A stretch of DNA of 64,000 nucleotides from Osmia lignaria lignaria (Eukaryota > Arthropoda > Insecta > Hymenoptera > Megachilidae): contig NW_027478159.1 of the NCBI RefSeq assembly GCF_051020975.1, positions 13,966,501-14,030,500 on the forward strand, in the 5' to 3' direction. The notes under the pieces are model-generated. The model was not told the DNA's origin. It saw only the letters and a program-made list of their open reading frames with translations, and did not search any database. Below, piece by piece: positions 1 to 13,900 of this stretch; positions within the stretch are counted from its first letter, which is position 1; each line of letters opens with the position of its first letter. Position numbers and translations under genes: made by a program.

Positions 1-3000
1 CTATGATATTTTTTGATCAGATGCGTAGTTCTCGAGATATATCAAGATATTTAAAAGTTCCGAAGCCGCACCAACATAATAGAGATACAGAAACACCGTG
101 GCCCCTTTCTTTGGGATAACTCTGCACTATTGCGAGCTGCAAATGCCACTTCCAGCTCAGCTGTGCAGAAGAAGAACAACAAGAAGAAGAAATATCTCGA
201 AATACGTCCGTCAGGCCCCTTCCCTTGAGATAAATCTGCAAATATCTCGGAAACGAAGCGAGCTATGGCAAAATGTTAAGAGACCTTTTTTGTAGAAAAT
301 TAAGTTTCCTACTTTTTATGTTCTACGATATTTTTTGATCAGATGCGTAGTTCTCGAGATATATCAAGATATTTAAAAGTTCCGAAACCGCACCAACATA
401 ATAGAGATACAGAAACACCGTGGCCCCTTTCTTTGAGATAACTCTGCACTATTGCGAGCTGGAAATGCCACTTCCAGTTTAGCTGTGCAGAAGAAGAACA
501 ACAAGAAGAAGAAATATCTCGAAATATGTCCGTTAGGCCCCTTCCCTTGAGATAAATCTGCAAATATCTCGGAAACGAAGCGAGCTATGGCAAAATGTTA
601 AGAGACCTTTTTTGTAGAGAATTAAGTTTCCTACTTTTTATGTTCTATGATATTTTTTGATCAGAAGCGTAGTTTTCGAGATATATCGAGATATTTAAAA
701 GTTCCGAAGCCGCACCAACATAATAGAGATACAGAAACACCGTGGCCCCTTTCTTTGAGATAACTCTGCACTAGTGCGAGCCGCAAATGCCACTTCCAGC
801 TTAGCTGTGCAGAAGAAGAACAACAAGAAGAAGAAATATCTCGAAATATGTCCGTCAGGCCCCTTCCCTTGAGATAAATATGCAAATATCTCGGAAACGA
901 AGCGAGCTATGGCAAAATGTTAAGAGACCTTTTTTGTAGAGAATTAAGTTTCCTACTTTTTATGTTCTATGACATTTTTTGATCAGATGCGTAGTTCTCG
1001 AGATATATCAAGATATTTAAAAGTTCCAAACCGCACCAACATAATAGAGATACAGAAACACCGTGGCCCCTTTCTTTAAGATAACTCTGCACTATTGCGA
1101 GCTGCAAATGCCACTTCCAGCTTAGCTGTGCAGAGGAGGAACAACAAGAAGAAGAAATATCTCGAAATATGTCCGTCAGGCCAGTTCCTTTGAGCTGAAT
1201 CTGCAAATATCTCGGAAACGAAGCGAGCTATGGCAAAATGTTAAGAGACCTTTTTTGTAGAGAATTATGTTTCCTACAATTTATGTTCTATGATATTTTT
1301 TGATCAGAAGCGTAGTTTTCGAGATATATCGAGATATTTAAAAGTTCCGAAGCCGCACCAACATAATAGAGATACAGAAACACCGTGGCCCCTTTCTTTG
1401 AGATAACTCTGCACTAGTGCGAGCCGCAAATGCCACTTCCAGCTTAGCTGTGCAGAAGAAGAACAACAAGAAGAAGAAATATCTCGAAATATGTCCGTCA
1501 GGCCCCTTCCCTTGAGATAAATATGCAAATATCTCGGAAACGAAGCGAGCTATGGCAAAATGTTAAGAGACCTTTTTTGTAGAGAATTAAGTTTCCTACT
1601 TCTTATGTTCTATGATATTTTTTGATCAGATGCGTAGTTCTCGAGATATATCAAGATATTTAAAAGTTCCGAAGCCGCACCAACATAATAGAGATACAGA
1701 AACACCGTGGCCCCTTTCTTTGAGATAACTCTGCACTAGTGAGAGCCGCAAATGCCACTTCCAGCTTAGCTGTGCAGAAGAAGAACAACAAGAAGAACAA
1801 ATATCTCGAAATATGTCCGTCAGGCCCCTTCCCTTGAGATAAATATGCAAATATCTCGGAAACGAAGCGAGCTATGGCAAAATGTAAAGAGACCTTTTTT
1901 GTAGAGAATTAAGTTTCCTACTTTTTATGTTCTATGATATTTTTTGATCAGATGCGTAGTTCTCGAGATATATCAAGATATTTAAAAGTTCCGAAGCCGC
2001 ACCAACATAATAGGGATACAGAAACACCGTGGCCCCTTTCTTTCAGATAACTCTGCACTAGTGCGAGCCGCAAATGCCACTTCCAGCTTAGCTGTGCAGA
2101 GGAAGAACAACAAGAAGAAGAAATATCTCGAAATATGTCCGTCAGGCCGGTTCCTTTGAGCTGAATCTGCAAATATCTCGGAAACAAAGCGAGCTATCGC
2201 AAAATGTTAAGAGACGTTTTTTGTAGAGAATTATGTTTCCTACAATTTATGTTCTATGATATTTTTTGGTCAGAAGCGTAGTTTTCGAGATATATCGAGA
2301 TATTTAAAAGTTCAGAAGCCGCACCAACATAATAGGGATACAGAAACACCGTGGCCCCTTTCTTTGAGATAACTCTGCACTATTGCGAGCTGCAAATGCC
2401 ACTTCCAGCTTAGCTGTGCAGAGGAAGAACAACAAGAAGAAGAAATATCTCGAAATATGTCCGTCAGGCCAGTTCCTTTCAGCTGAATCGGCAAATATCT
2501 CGGAAACGAAGCGAGCTATGGCAAAATGTTGAGAGACGTTTTTTGTAGAGAATTATGTTTCCTACAATTTATGTTCTATGATATTTTTTGATCAGAAGCG
2601 TAGTTTTCGAGATATATCGAGATATTTAAAAGTTCCGAAGCCGCACCAACATAATAGGGATACAGAAACACCGTGGCCCCTTTCTTTGAGATAACTCTGC
2701 ACTAGTGCGAGCCGCAAATGCCACTTCCAGCTTAGCTGTGCAGAGGAAGAACAACAAGAAGAAGAAATATCTCGAAATATGTCCGTCAGGCCCCTACCCT
2801 TGAGATAAATCTGCAAATATCTCGGAAACGAAGCGAGCTATGGCAAAATGTTAAGAGACCTTTTTTGTAGAGAATTATGTTTCCTACAATTTATGTTCTA
2901 TGATATTTTTTGATCCGAAGCGTAGTTTTCGAGATATATCGAGATATTTAAAAGTTCCGAAGCCGCACCAACATAATAGGGATACAGAAACACCGTGGCC

Positions 3001-6000
3001 CCTTTCTTTGAGATAACTCTGCACTAGTGCGAGCCGCAAATGCCACTTCCAGCTTAGCTGTGCAGAAGAAGAACAACAAGAAGAAGAAATATCTCGAAAT
3101 ATGTCCGTCAGGCCCCTTCCCTTGAGATAAATCTGCAAATATCTCGGAAACGAAGCGAGCTATGGCAAAATGTTAAGAGAACTTTTTTGTAGAGAATTAA
3201 GTTTCCTACTTTTTATCTTCTATGATATTTTTTGATCAGATGCGTAGTTCTCGAGATATATCAACATATTTAAAAGTTCCGAAGCCGCACCAACATAATA
3301 GAGATACAGAAACGCCGTGGCCCCTTTCTTTGAGATAACTCTGCACTATTGCGAGCTGCAAATGCCACTTCCAGCTTAGCTGTGCAGAGGAAGAACAACA
3401 AGAAGAAGAAATATATCGAAATATGTCCGTCAGGCCAGTTCCTTTGAGATGAATCTGCAAATATCTCGGAAACGAAGCGAGCTATGGCAAAATGTTAAGA
3501 GACGTTTTTTATAGAGAATTATGTTTCCTACAATTTATGTTCTATGATATTTTTTGATCAGAAGCGTAGTTTTCGAGATACATCGAGATATTTAAAAGTT
3601 CCGAAGCCGCACCAACATAATAGAGATACAGAAACACCGTGGCCCCTTTCTTTGAGATAACTCTGCACTAGTGCGAGCCGCAAATGCCACTTCCAGCTTA
3701 GCTGTGCAGAAGAAGAACAACAAGAAGAAGAAATATCTCGAAATATGTCCGTCAGGCCCCTTCCCTTGAGATAAATCTGCAAATATCTCGGAAACGAAGA
3801 GAGCTATGGCAAAATGTTAAGAGACCTTTTTTGTAGAGAATTAAGTTTCCTACTTTTTATGTTCTATGATATTTTTTGATCAGATGCGTAGTTCTCGAGA
3901 TATATCAAGATATTTAAAAGTTCCGAAGCCGCACCAACATAATAGAGATACAGAAACACCGTGGCCCCTTTCTTTGAGATAACTCTGCACTATTGCGAGC
4001 TGTAAATGCCACTTCCAGCTTAGCTGTGCAGAAGAAGGACAACAAGAAGAAGAAATATCTCGAAATATGTCCGTTAGGCCCCTTCCCTTGAGATAAATCT
4101 GCAAATATCTCGGAAACGAAGCGACCTATGGCAAAATGTTAAGAGACCTTTTTTGTAGAGAATTAAGTTTCCTACTTTTTATGTTCTATGATATTTTTTG
4201 ATCAGATGCGTAGTTCTCGAGATATATCAAGATATTTAAAAGTTCCGAAGCCGCACCAACATAATGGAGATACAGAAACACCGTGGCCCCTTTCTTTGAG
4301 ATAACTCTGCACTATTGCGAGCTGTAAATGCCACTTCCAGCTTAGCTGTGCAGAAGAAGAACAACAAGAAGAAGAAATATCTCGAAATATGTCCGTCAGG
4401 CCCCTTCCCTTGAGATAAATCTGCAAATATCTCGGAAACGAAGCGAGCTATGGCAAAATGTTAAGAGACCTTTTTTGTAGAGAATTAAGTTTCCTACTTT
4501 TTATATTCTATGATATTTTTTGATCAGATGCGTAGTTCTCGAGATATATCAAGATATTTAAAAGTTCCGAAGCCGCACCAACATAATAGAGATACAGAAA
4601 CACCGTAGCCCCTTTCTTTGAGATAACTCTGCACTATTGCGAGCTGCAAATGCCACTTCCAGCTTAGCTGTGCAGAGGAAGAACAAGAAGAAGAAGAAGT
4701 ATCTCGAAATATGTCCGTCAGGCCCGTTCCTTTGAGCTGAATCTGCAAATATCTCGGAAACGAAGCGAGCTATGGCAAAATGTTAAGAGACGTTTTTTGT
4801 AGAGAATTATCTTTCCTACAATTTATGTCCTATGATATTTTTTGATCAGAAGCGTAGTTCTCGAGATATATCAAGATATTTAAAAGTTCCGAAGCCGCAC
4901 CAACATAATAGAGATACAGAAACACCGTGGCCCCTCTCTTTGAGATAACTCTGCACTATTGCGAGCTGGAAATGCCACTTCCAGTTTAGCTGTGCAGAAG
5001 AAGGACAACAAGAAGAAGAAATATCTCGAAATATGTCCGTTAGACCCCTTCCCTTGAGATAAATCTGCAAATATCTCGGAAACGAAGCGACCTATGGCAA
5101 AACGTTAAGAGACCTTTTTTGTAGAGAATTAAGTTTCCTACTTTTTATGTTCTATGATATTTTTTGATCAGATGCGTAGTTCTAGAGATATATCAAGATA
5201 TTTAAAAGTTCCGAAGCCGCACCAACATAATAGAGATACAGAAACACCGTGGCCCCTTTCTTTGAGATAACTCTGCACTAGTGCGAGCCGCAAATGCCAC
5301 TTCCAGCTTAGCTGTGCAGAAGAAGAACAACAAGAAGAAGAAATATCTCGAAATATGTCCGTCAGGCCCCTTCCCTTGAGATAAATCTGCAAATATCTCG
5401 GAAACGAAGCGAGCTATGGCAAAATGTTAAGAGACCTTTTTTGTAGAGAATTAAGTTTCCTACTTTTTATGTTCTATGATATTTTTTGATCAGATGCGTA
5501 GTTCTCGAGATATATCAAGATATTTAAAAGTTCCGAAGCCGCACCAACATAATAGAGATACAGAAACACCGTGGCTCCTTTCTTTGAGATAACTCTGCAC
5601 TATTGCGAGCTGGAAATGCCACTTCCAGTTTAGCTGTGCAGAAGAAGAACAACAAGAAGAAGAAATTTCTCGAAATATGTCCGTTAGGCCCCTTCCCTTG
5701 AGATAAATCTGCAAATATCTCGGAAACCAAGCGAGCTATGGCAAAATGTTAAGAGACCTTTTTTGTAGAGAATTATGTTTCCTACTATTTATGTTCTATG
5801 ATATTTTTTGATCAGAAGCGTAGTTTTCGAGATATATCTAGATATTTAAAAGTTACGAAGCCGCACCAACATAATAGAGATACAGAAACACCGTGGCCCC
5901 TTTCTTTGAGATAACTCTGCAATAGTGCGAGCCGCAAATGCCACTTCCAGCTTAGCTGTGCAGAAGAAGAACAACAAGAAGAAGAAATATCTCGAAATAT

Positions 6001-6761
6001 GTCCGTCAGGCCCCTTCCCTTGAGATAAATCTGCAAATACCTCGGAAACGAAGCGAGCTATGGCAAAATGTTAAGAGACCTTTTTTGTAGAGAATTAAGT
6101 TTCCTACTTTTTATGTTCTATGATATTTTTTGATCAGATGCGTAGTTCTCGAGATATATCAAGATATTTAAAAGTTCCGAAGCCGCACCAACATAATACA
6201 GATACAGAAACACCGTGGCCCCTTTCTTTGAGATAACTCTGCACTAGTGCGAGCCGCAAATGCCACTTTCAGCTTAGCTGTGCAGAAGAAGAACAACAAG
6301 AAGAAGAAATATCTCGAAATATGTCCGTCAGGCCCCTTCCCTTGAGATAAATCTGCAAATATCTCGGAAACGAAGCGAGCTATGGCAAAATGTTAAGAGA
6401 CCTTTTTTGTAGAGAATTAAGTTTCCTACTTTTTATGTTCTATGATATTTTTTGATCAGATGCGTAGTTCTCGAGATATATCAAGATATTTAAAAGTTCC
6501 GAAGCCGCACCAACATAATAGAGATACAGAAACACCGTGGCTCCTTTCTTTGAGATAACTCTGCACTATTGCGAGCTGGAAATGCCACTTCCAGTTTAGC
6601 TGTGCAGAAGAAGAACAACAAGAAGAAGAAATTTCTCGAAATATGTCCGACAGGCCCCTTCCCTTGAGATAAATCTGCAAATATCTCGGAAACGAAGCGA
6701 GCTATGGCGAAATGTTAAGAGACCCTTTTTGTAGAGAATTAAGTTTCCTACTTTTTATGTT
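1..6761. repeat. Mixed monomers, 21 copies, no long block repeat
   Basis: Both states of each variable module occur in irregular order. Monomers 645 and 1288 are near duplicates sharing the otherwise rare AAATATGCAAAT. Two copies at 5474 and 6440 share the linked GGCTCC, CTGGAAATG and AAATTTCTCG variants. The monomer at 5796 carries the CTAGATATTT, AAAGTTACG and TGCAATAGTG variants that recur at 8049, 10624, 16419 and 19317. No multi-monomer block was recognised. Confidence 0.75.
967..1287. repeat. 321-bp monomer, 1-bp deletion near 1027-1030
   Basis: Reads TTCCAAACCGC where other copies read TTCCGAAGCCGC, one base shorter. The deletion shifts the minus-strand frame. I saw it in no other monomer. 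Confidence 0.9.
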
Positions 6762-7082
6762 GTATGATATTTTTGATCAGATGCGTAGTTCTCGAGATAT
6801 ATCAAGATATTTAAAAGTTCCGAAGCCGCACCAACATAATACAGATACAGAAACACCGTGGCCCCTTTCCTTGAGATAACTCTGCACTAGTGCGAGCCGC
6901 AAATGCCACTTCCAGCTTAACTGTGCAGGAGAAGAACAACAAGAAGAAGAAATATCTCGAAATATGTCCGTCAGGCCCCTTTCCTTGAGATAAATCTGCA
7001 AATATCTCGGAAACGAAGCGAGCTATGGCAAAATGTTAAGAGACCTTTTTTGTAGAGAATTAAGTTTGCTACTTTTTATGTT
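6762..7082. repeat. 321-bp monomer with T5 instead of T6
   Basis: The T-run at 6770-6774 has five T instead of six, preceded by TTGTATG in place of TTCTATG. The same linked pair of changes occurs at 9015 and 15132, so these three probably descend from one deletion. Confidence 0.9.
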
Positions 7083-8370
7083 CTATGATATTTTTTGATC
7101 AGAAGCGTAGTTTTCGAGATATATCGAGATACTTAAAAGTTCCGAAGCCGCACCAACATATTAGAGATACAGAAACACCGTGGCCCCTTTCTTTGAGATA
7201 ACTGTGCACTAGTGCGAGCCGCAAATGCCACTTCCAGCTTAGCTGTGCAGAAGAAGAACAACAAGAAGAAGAAATATCTCGAAATATGTCCGTCAGGCCC
7301 CTTCCCTTGAGATAAATCTGCAAATATCTCGGAAACGAAGCGAGCTATGGCAAAATGTTAAGAGACCTTTTTTGTAGAGAATTATGTTTCCTACTTTTTA
7401 TGTTCTATGATATTTTTTGATCAGACGCGTAGTTCTCGAGATATATCAAGATATTTAAAAGCTCCGAAGCCGCACCAACATAATACAGATACAGAAACAC
7501 CGTGGCCCCTTCCTTTGAGATAACTCTGCACTAGTGCGAGCCGCAAATGCCACTTCCAGCTTAGCTGTGCAGAAGAAGAACAACAAGAAGAAGAAATATC
7601 TCGAAATATGTCCGTCAGGCCCCTTCCCTTGAGATAAATCTGCAAATATCTCGGAAACCACGCGAGCTATGGCAAAATGTTAAGAGACCTTTTTTGTAGA
7701 GAATTATGTTTCCTACTTTTTATGTTCTATGATATTTTTTGATCAGACGCGTAGTTCTCGAGATATATCAAGATATTTAAAAGTTCCGAAGCCGCACCAA
7801 CATAATAGAGATACAGAAACACCGTGGCCCCTTTCTTTGAGATATCTCTGCACTATTGCGAGCTGCAAATGCCACTTCCAGCTTAGCTGTGCAGAAGAAG
7901 AACAACAAGAAGAAGAAATATCTCGAAATATGTCCGTGAGGCCCCTTCCCTTGAGATACATCTGCAAATATCTCGGAAACCAAGCGAACTATGGCAAAAT
8001 GTTAAGAGACCTTTTTTGTAGAGAATTATGTTTCCTATAATTTATGTTCTATGATATTTTTTGATCAGAAGCGTAGTTTTCGAGATATATCTAGATATTT
8101 AAAAGTTACGAAGCCGCACCAACATAATAGAGATACAGAAACACCGTGGCCCCTTTCTTTGAGATAACTCTGCAATAGTGCGAGCCGCAAATGCCACTTC
8201 CAGCTTAGCTGTGCAGAAGAAGAACAACAAGAAGAAGAAATATCTCGAAATATGTCCGTCAGGCCCCTTCCCTTGAGATAAATCTGCAAATATCTCGGAA
8301 ACGAAGCGAGCTATGGCAAAATGTTAAGAGACCTTTTTTGTAGAGAATTAAGTTTCCTACTTTTTATGTT
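7083..8370. repeat. Four-monomer block, copy 1
   Basis: Order of monomers: GATACTTAAAAG with ACATATTAG and AACTGTGC; GACGCGTAG with AAAGCTCCG; GACGCGTAG with GAGATATCTC; and CTAGATATTT with AAAGTTACG. The same order recurs at 9658-10945, offset 2575 bp (eight monomers less one base). The first two also resemble 8371-9014, offset 1288. GACGCGTAG creates an ACGCGT (MluI-type) site. Confidence 0.8.
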
Positions 8371-9014
8371 CTATGATATTTTTTGATCAGATGCGTAGTT
8401 CTCGAGATATATCAAGATATTTAAAAGTTCCGAAGCCGCACCAACATATTAGAGATACAGAAACACCGTGGCCCCTTTCTTTGAGATAACTGTGCACTAG
8501 TGCGAGCCGCAAATGCCACTTCCAGCTTAGCTGTGCAGAAGAAGAACAACAAGAAGAAGAAATATCTCGAAATATGTCCGTCAGGCCCCTTCCCTTGAGA
8601 TAAATCTGCAAATATCTCGGAAACGAAGCGAGCTATGGCAAAATGTTAAGAGACCTTTTTTGTAGAGAATTATGTTTCCTACTTTTTATGTTCTATGATA
8701 TTTTTTGATCAGACGCGTAGTTCTCGAGATATATCAAGATATTTAAAAGCTCCGAAGCCGCACCAACATAATACAGATACAGAAACACCGTGGCCCCTTC
8801 CTTTGAGATAACTCTGCACTAGTGCGAGCCGCAAATGCCACTTCCAGCTTAGCTGTGCAGAAGAAGAACAACAAGAAGAAGAAATATCTCGAAATATGTC
8901 CGTCAGGCCCCTTCCCTTGAGATAAATCTGCAAATATCTCGGAAACCACGCGAGCTATGGCAAAATGTTAAGAGACCTTTTTTGTAGAGAATTAAGTTTC
9001 CTACTTTTTATGTT

Positions 9015-9335
9015 GTATGATATTTTTGATCAGATGCGTAGTTCTCGAGATATATCAAGATATTTAAAAGTTCCGAAGCCGCACCAACATAATACAGATA
9101 CAGAAACACCGTGGCCCCTTTCCTTGAGATAACACTGCACTAGTGCGAGCCGCAAATGCCACTTCCAGCTTAACTGTGCAGGAGAAGAACAACAAGAAGA
9201 AGAAATATCTCGAAATATGTCCGTCAGGCCCCTTTCCTTGAGATAAATCTGCAAATATCTCGGAAACGAAGCGAGCTATGGCAAAATGTTAAGAGACCTT
9301 TTTTGTAGAGAATTAAGTTTCCTACTTTTTATGTT
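9015..9335. repeat. 321-bp monomer with T5, related to 6762 and 15132
   Basis: T5 at 9023-9027 after TTGTATG. It also shares the CTTAACTGTGCAGGAG variant with the monomer at 6762, so it is a copy of that monomer, not an independent deletion. Confidence 0.9.
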
Positions 9336-9657
9336 CTATGATATTTTTTGATCAGATGCGTAGTTCTCGAGATATATCAAGATATTTAAAAGTTCCGAAG
9401 CCGCACCAACATAATAGAGATACAGAAACACCGTGGCCCCTTTCTTTGAGATAACTCTGCACTATTGCGAGCTGCAAATGCCACTTCCAGCTTAGCTGTG
9501 CAGAGGAAGAACAACAAGAAGAAGAAATATCTCGAAATATGTCCGTCAGGCCAGTTCCTTTGAGCTGAATCTGCAAATATCTCGAAAACGAAGCGAGCTA
9601 TGGCAAAATGTTAAGAGACGTTTTTTGTAGAGAATTATGTTTCCTACAATTTACGTT

Positions 9658-10945
9658 CTATGATATTTTTTGATCAGAAGCGTAGTTTTCGAGATATATC
9701 GAGATACTTAAAAGTTCCGAAGCCGCACCAACATATTAGAGATACAGAAACACCGTGGCCCCTTTCTTTGAGATAACTGTGCACTAGTGCGAGCCGCAAA
9801 TGCCACTTCCAGCTTAGCTGTGCAGAAGAAGAACAACAAGAAGAAGAAATATCTCGAAATATGTCCGTCAGGCCCCTTCCCTTGAGATAAATCTGCAAAT
9901 ATCTCGGAAACGAAGCGAGCTATGGCAAAATGTTAAGAGACCTTTTTTGTAGAGAATTATGTTTCCTACTTTTTATATTCTATGATATTTTTTGATCAGA
10001 CGCGTAGTTCTCGAGATATATCAAGATATTTAAAAGCTCCGAAGCCGCACCAACATAATACAGATACAGAAACACCGTGGCCCCTTTCTTTGAGATAACT
10101 CTGCACTAGTGCGAGCCGCAAATGCCACTTCCAGCTTAGCTGTGCAGAAGAAGAACAACAAGAAGAAGAAATATCTCGAAATATGTCCGTCAGGCCCCTT
10201 CCCTTGAGATAAATCTGCAAATATCTCGGAAACGACGCGAGCTATGGCAAAATGTGAAGAGACCTTTTTTGTAGAGAATTATGTTTCCTACTTTTTATGT
10301 TCTATGATATTTTTCGATCAGACGCGTAGTTCTCGAGATATATCAAGATATTTAAAAGTTCCGAAGCCGCACCAACATAATAGAGATACAGAAACACCGT
10401 GGCCCCTTTCTTTGAGATATCTCTGCACTATTGCGAGCTGCAAATGCCACTTCCAGCTTAGCTGTGCAGAAGAAGAACAACAAGAAGAAGAAATATCTCG
10501 AAATATGTCCGTGAGGCCCCTTCCCTTGAGATATATCTGCAAATATCTCGGAAACCAAGCGAGCTATGGCAAAATGTTAAGAGACCTTTTTTGTAGAGAA
10601 TTATGTTTCCTACAATTTATGTTCTATGATATTTTTTGATCAGAAGCGTAGTTTTCGAGATATATCTAGATATTTAAAAGTTACGAAGCCGCACCAACAT
10701 AATAGAGATACAGAAACACCGTGGCCCCTTTCTTTGAGATAACTCTGCAATAGTGCCAGCCGCAAATGCCACTTCCAGCTTAGCTGTGCAGAAGAAGAAC
10801 AACAAGAAGAAGAAATATCTCGAAATATGTCCGTCAGGCCCCTTCCCTTGAGATAAATCTGCAAATATCTCGGAAACGAAGCGAGCTATGGCAAAATGCT
10901 AAGAGACCTTTTTTGTAGAGAATTAAGTTTCCTACTTTTTATGTT
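9658..10945. repeat. Four-monomer block, copy 2
   Basis: Repeats the marker order of 7083-8370 with a few private differences, for example GAAACGACGCGAG instead of GAAACCACGCGAG, TTTCGATCAG at 10314, and ATGTGAAGAG near 10254. The differences place this as an older duplication than those further right. Confidence 0.8.
10244..10639 (+). other. Longest plus-strand open frame, probably chance
   Basis: A 131-codon plus-strand frame spans a monomer junction. In the consensus the same frame has an ATG (in CTATGATATT) but is closed by TAA in GAGATAACTC; here GAGATATCTC removes that stop and GAGATATATC removes the next. Similar openings occur at 7729-8040 (GAGATATCTC), at 12236-12466, 43788-44018, 47652-47882, 52481-52711 and 56345-56575 (GAGACAACTC), and at 15777-16007 and 18675-18905. 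No domain is recognised and the opening depends on one or two point variants, so I do not call a gene. Confidence 0.7.
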
Positions 10946-13900
10946 CTATGATATTTTTTGATCAGATGCGTAGTTCTCGAGATATATCAAGATATTTAAA
11001 AGTTCCGAAGCCGCACCAACATAATACAGATACAGAAACACCGTGGCCCCTTTCTTTGAGATAACTCTGCACTAGTGCGAGCCGCAAATGCCACTTCCAG
11101 CTTAGCTGTGCAGAAGAAGAACAACAAGAAGAAGAAATATCTCGAAATATGTCCGTCAGGCCCCTTCCCTTGAGATAAATCTGCAAATATCTCGGAAACG
11201 AAGCGAGCTATGGCAAAATGTTAAGAGACCTTTTTTGTAGAGAATTAAGTTTCCTACTTTTTATGTTCTATGATATTTTTTGATCAGATGCGTAGTTCTC
11301 GAGATATATCAAGATATTTAAAAGTTCCGAAGCCGCACCAACATAATAGAGATACAGAAACACCGTGGCTCCTTTCTTTGAGATAACTCTGCACTATTGC
11401 GAGCTGGAAATGCCACTTCCAGTTTAGCTGTGCAGAAGAAGAACAACAAGAAGAAGAAATTTCTCGAAATATGTCCGTTAGGCCCCTTCCCTTGAGATAA
11501 ATCTGCAAATATCTCGGAAACGAAGCGAGCTATGGCAAAATGTTAAGAGACCTTTTTTGTAGAGAATTAAGTTTCCTACTTTTTATGTTCTATGATATTT
11601 TTTGATCAGATGCGTAGTTCTCGAGATATATCAAGATATTTAAAAGTTCCGAAGCCGCACCAACATAATAGAGATACAGAAACACCGTGGCCCCTTTCTT
11701 TGATATAACTCTGCACTATTGCGAGCTGTAAATGCCACTTCCAGCTTAGCTGTGCAGAAGAAGAACAACAAGAAGCAGAAATATCTCGAAATATGTCCGT
11801 CAGGCCCCTGCCCTTGAGATATATCTGCAAATATCTCGGAAACGAAGCGAGCTATGGCAAAATGTTGAGAGACCTTTTTTGTAGAGAATTATGTTTCCTA
11901 CAATTTATGTTCTATGATATTTTTTGATCAGAAGCGTAGTTTTCGAGATATATCGAGATATTTAAAAGTTCCGAAGCCGCACCAACATAATAGAGATACA
12001 GAAACACCGTGGCCCCTTTCTTTGAGATAACTCTGCACTATTGCGAGCTGCAAATGCCACTTCCAGCTTAGCTGTGCAGAGGAAGAACAACAAGAAAAAG
12101 AAGTATCTCGAAACATGTCCGTCAGGCCCGTTCCTTTGAGCTGAATCTGCAAATATCTCGGAAACGAAGCGAGCTGTGGCAAAATGTTAAGAGACGTTTT
12201 TTGTAGAGAATTATGTTTCCTACAATTTATGTTCTATGATATTTTTTGATCAGAAGCGTAGTTTTCGAGATATATCGAGATATTTAAAAGTTCCGAAGCC
12301 GCACCAACATAATAGAGATACAGAAACACCGTGGCCCCTTTCTTTGAGACAACTCTGCACTAGTGCGAGCCGCAAATGCCACTTCCAGCTTAGCTGTGCA
12401 GAAGAAGAACAACAAGAAGAAGAAATATCTCGAAATATGTCCGACAGGCCCCTTCCCTTGAGATAAATCTGCAAATATCTCGGAAACGAAGCGAGCTATG
12501 GCGAAATGTTAAGAGACCTTTTTTGTAGAGAATTAAGTTTCCTACTTTTTATCTTCTATGATATTTTTTGATCAGATGCGTAGTTCTCGAGATATATCAA
12601 GATATTTAAAAGTTCCGAAGCCGCACCAACATAATACAGATACAGAAACACCGTGGCCCCTTTCTTTGAGATAACTCTGCAATAGTGCGAGCCGCAAATG
12701 CCACTTCCAGCTTAGCTGTGCAGAAGAAGAACAACAAGAAGAAGAAATATCTCGAAATATGTCCGTCAGGCCCCTTCCCTTCAGATAAATCTGCAAATAT
12801 CTCGGAAACGAAGCGAGCTATGGCAAAATGTTAAGAGACCTTTTTTGTAGAGAATTAAGTTTCCTACTTTTTATGTTCTATGATATTTTTTGATCAGATG
12901 CGTAGTTCTCGAGATATATCAAGATATTTAAAAGTTCCGAAGCCGCACCAACATAATAGAGATACAGAAACACCGTGGCCCCTTTCTTTGAGATAACTCT
13001 GCACTATTGCGAGCTGCAAATGCCACTTCCAGCTTAGCTGTGCAGAGGAAGAACAACAAGAAGAAGAAATATCTCCAAATATGTCCGTCAGGCCAGTTCC
13101 TTTGAGCTGAATCTGCAAATATCTCGGAAACGAAGCGAGCTATGGCAAAATGTTAAGAGACGTTTTTTGTAGAGAATTATGTTTCCTACAATTTATGTTC
13201 TATGATATTTTTTGATCAGAAGCGTAGTTTTCGAGATATATCGAGATACCTAAAAGTTCCGAAGCCGCACCAACATATTAGAGATACAGAAACACCGTGG
13301 CCCCTTTCTTTGAGATAACTGTGCACTAGTGCGAGCCGCAAATGCCACTTCCAGCTTAGCTGTGCAGAAGAAGAACAACAAGAAGAAGAAATATCTCGAA
13401 ATATGTCCGTCAGGCCCCTTCCCTTGAGATAAATCTGCAAATATCTCGGAAACGAAGCGAGCTATGGCAAAATGTTAAGAGACCTTTTTTGTAGAGAATT
13501 ATGTTTCCTACTTTTTATGTTCTATGATATTTTTTGATCAGACGCGTAGTTCTCGAGATATATCAAGATATTTAAAAGCTCCGAAGCCGCACCAACATAA
13601 TACAGATACAGAAACACCGTGGCCCCTTTCTTTGAGATAACTCTGCACTAGTGCGAGCCGCAAATGCCACTTCCAGCTTAGCTGTGCAGAAGAAGAACAA
13701 CAAGAAGAAGAAATATCTCGAAATATGTCCGTCAGGCCCCTTCCCTTGAGATAAATCTGCAAATATCTCGGAAACGACGCGAGCTATGGCAAAATGTTAA
13801 GAGACCTTTTTTGTAGAGAATTATGTTTCCTACTTTTTATGTTCTATGATATTTTTTGATCAGACGCGTAGTTCTCGAGATATATCAAGATATTTAAAAG

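Noticed and set aside
7729..8040. Plus-strand frames of 76-131 codons starting at the ATG of CTATGATATT
   Set aside because: They open only where point variants (GAGACAACTC or GAGATATCTC) remove a TAA present in most monomers. No domain, no fixed length, no independent support.
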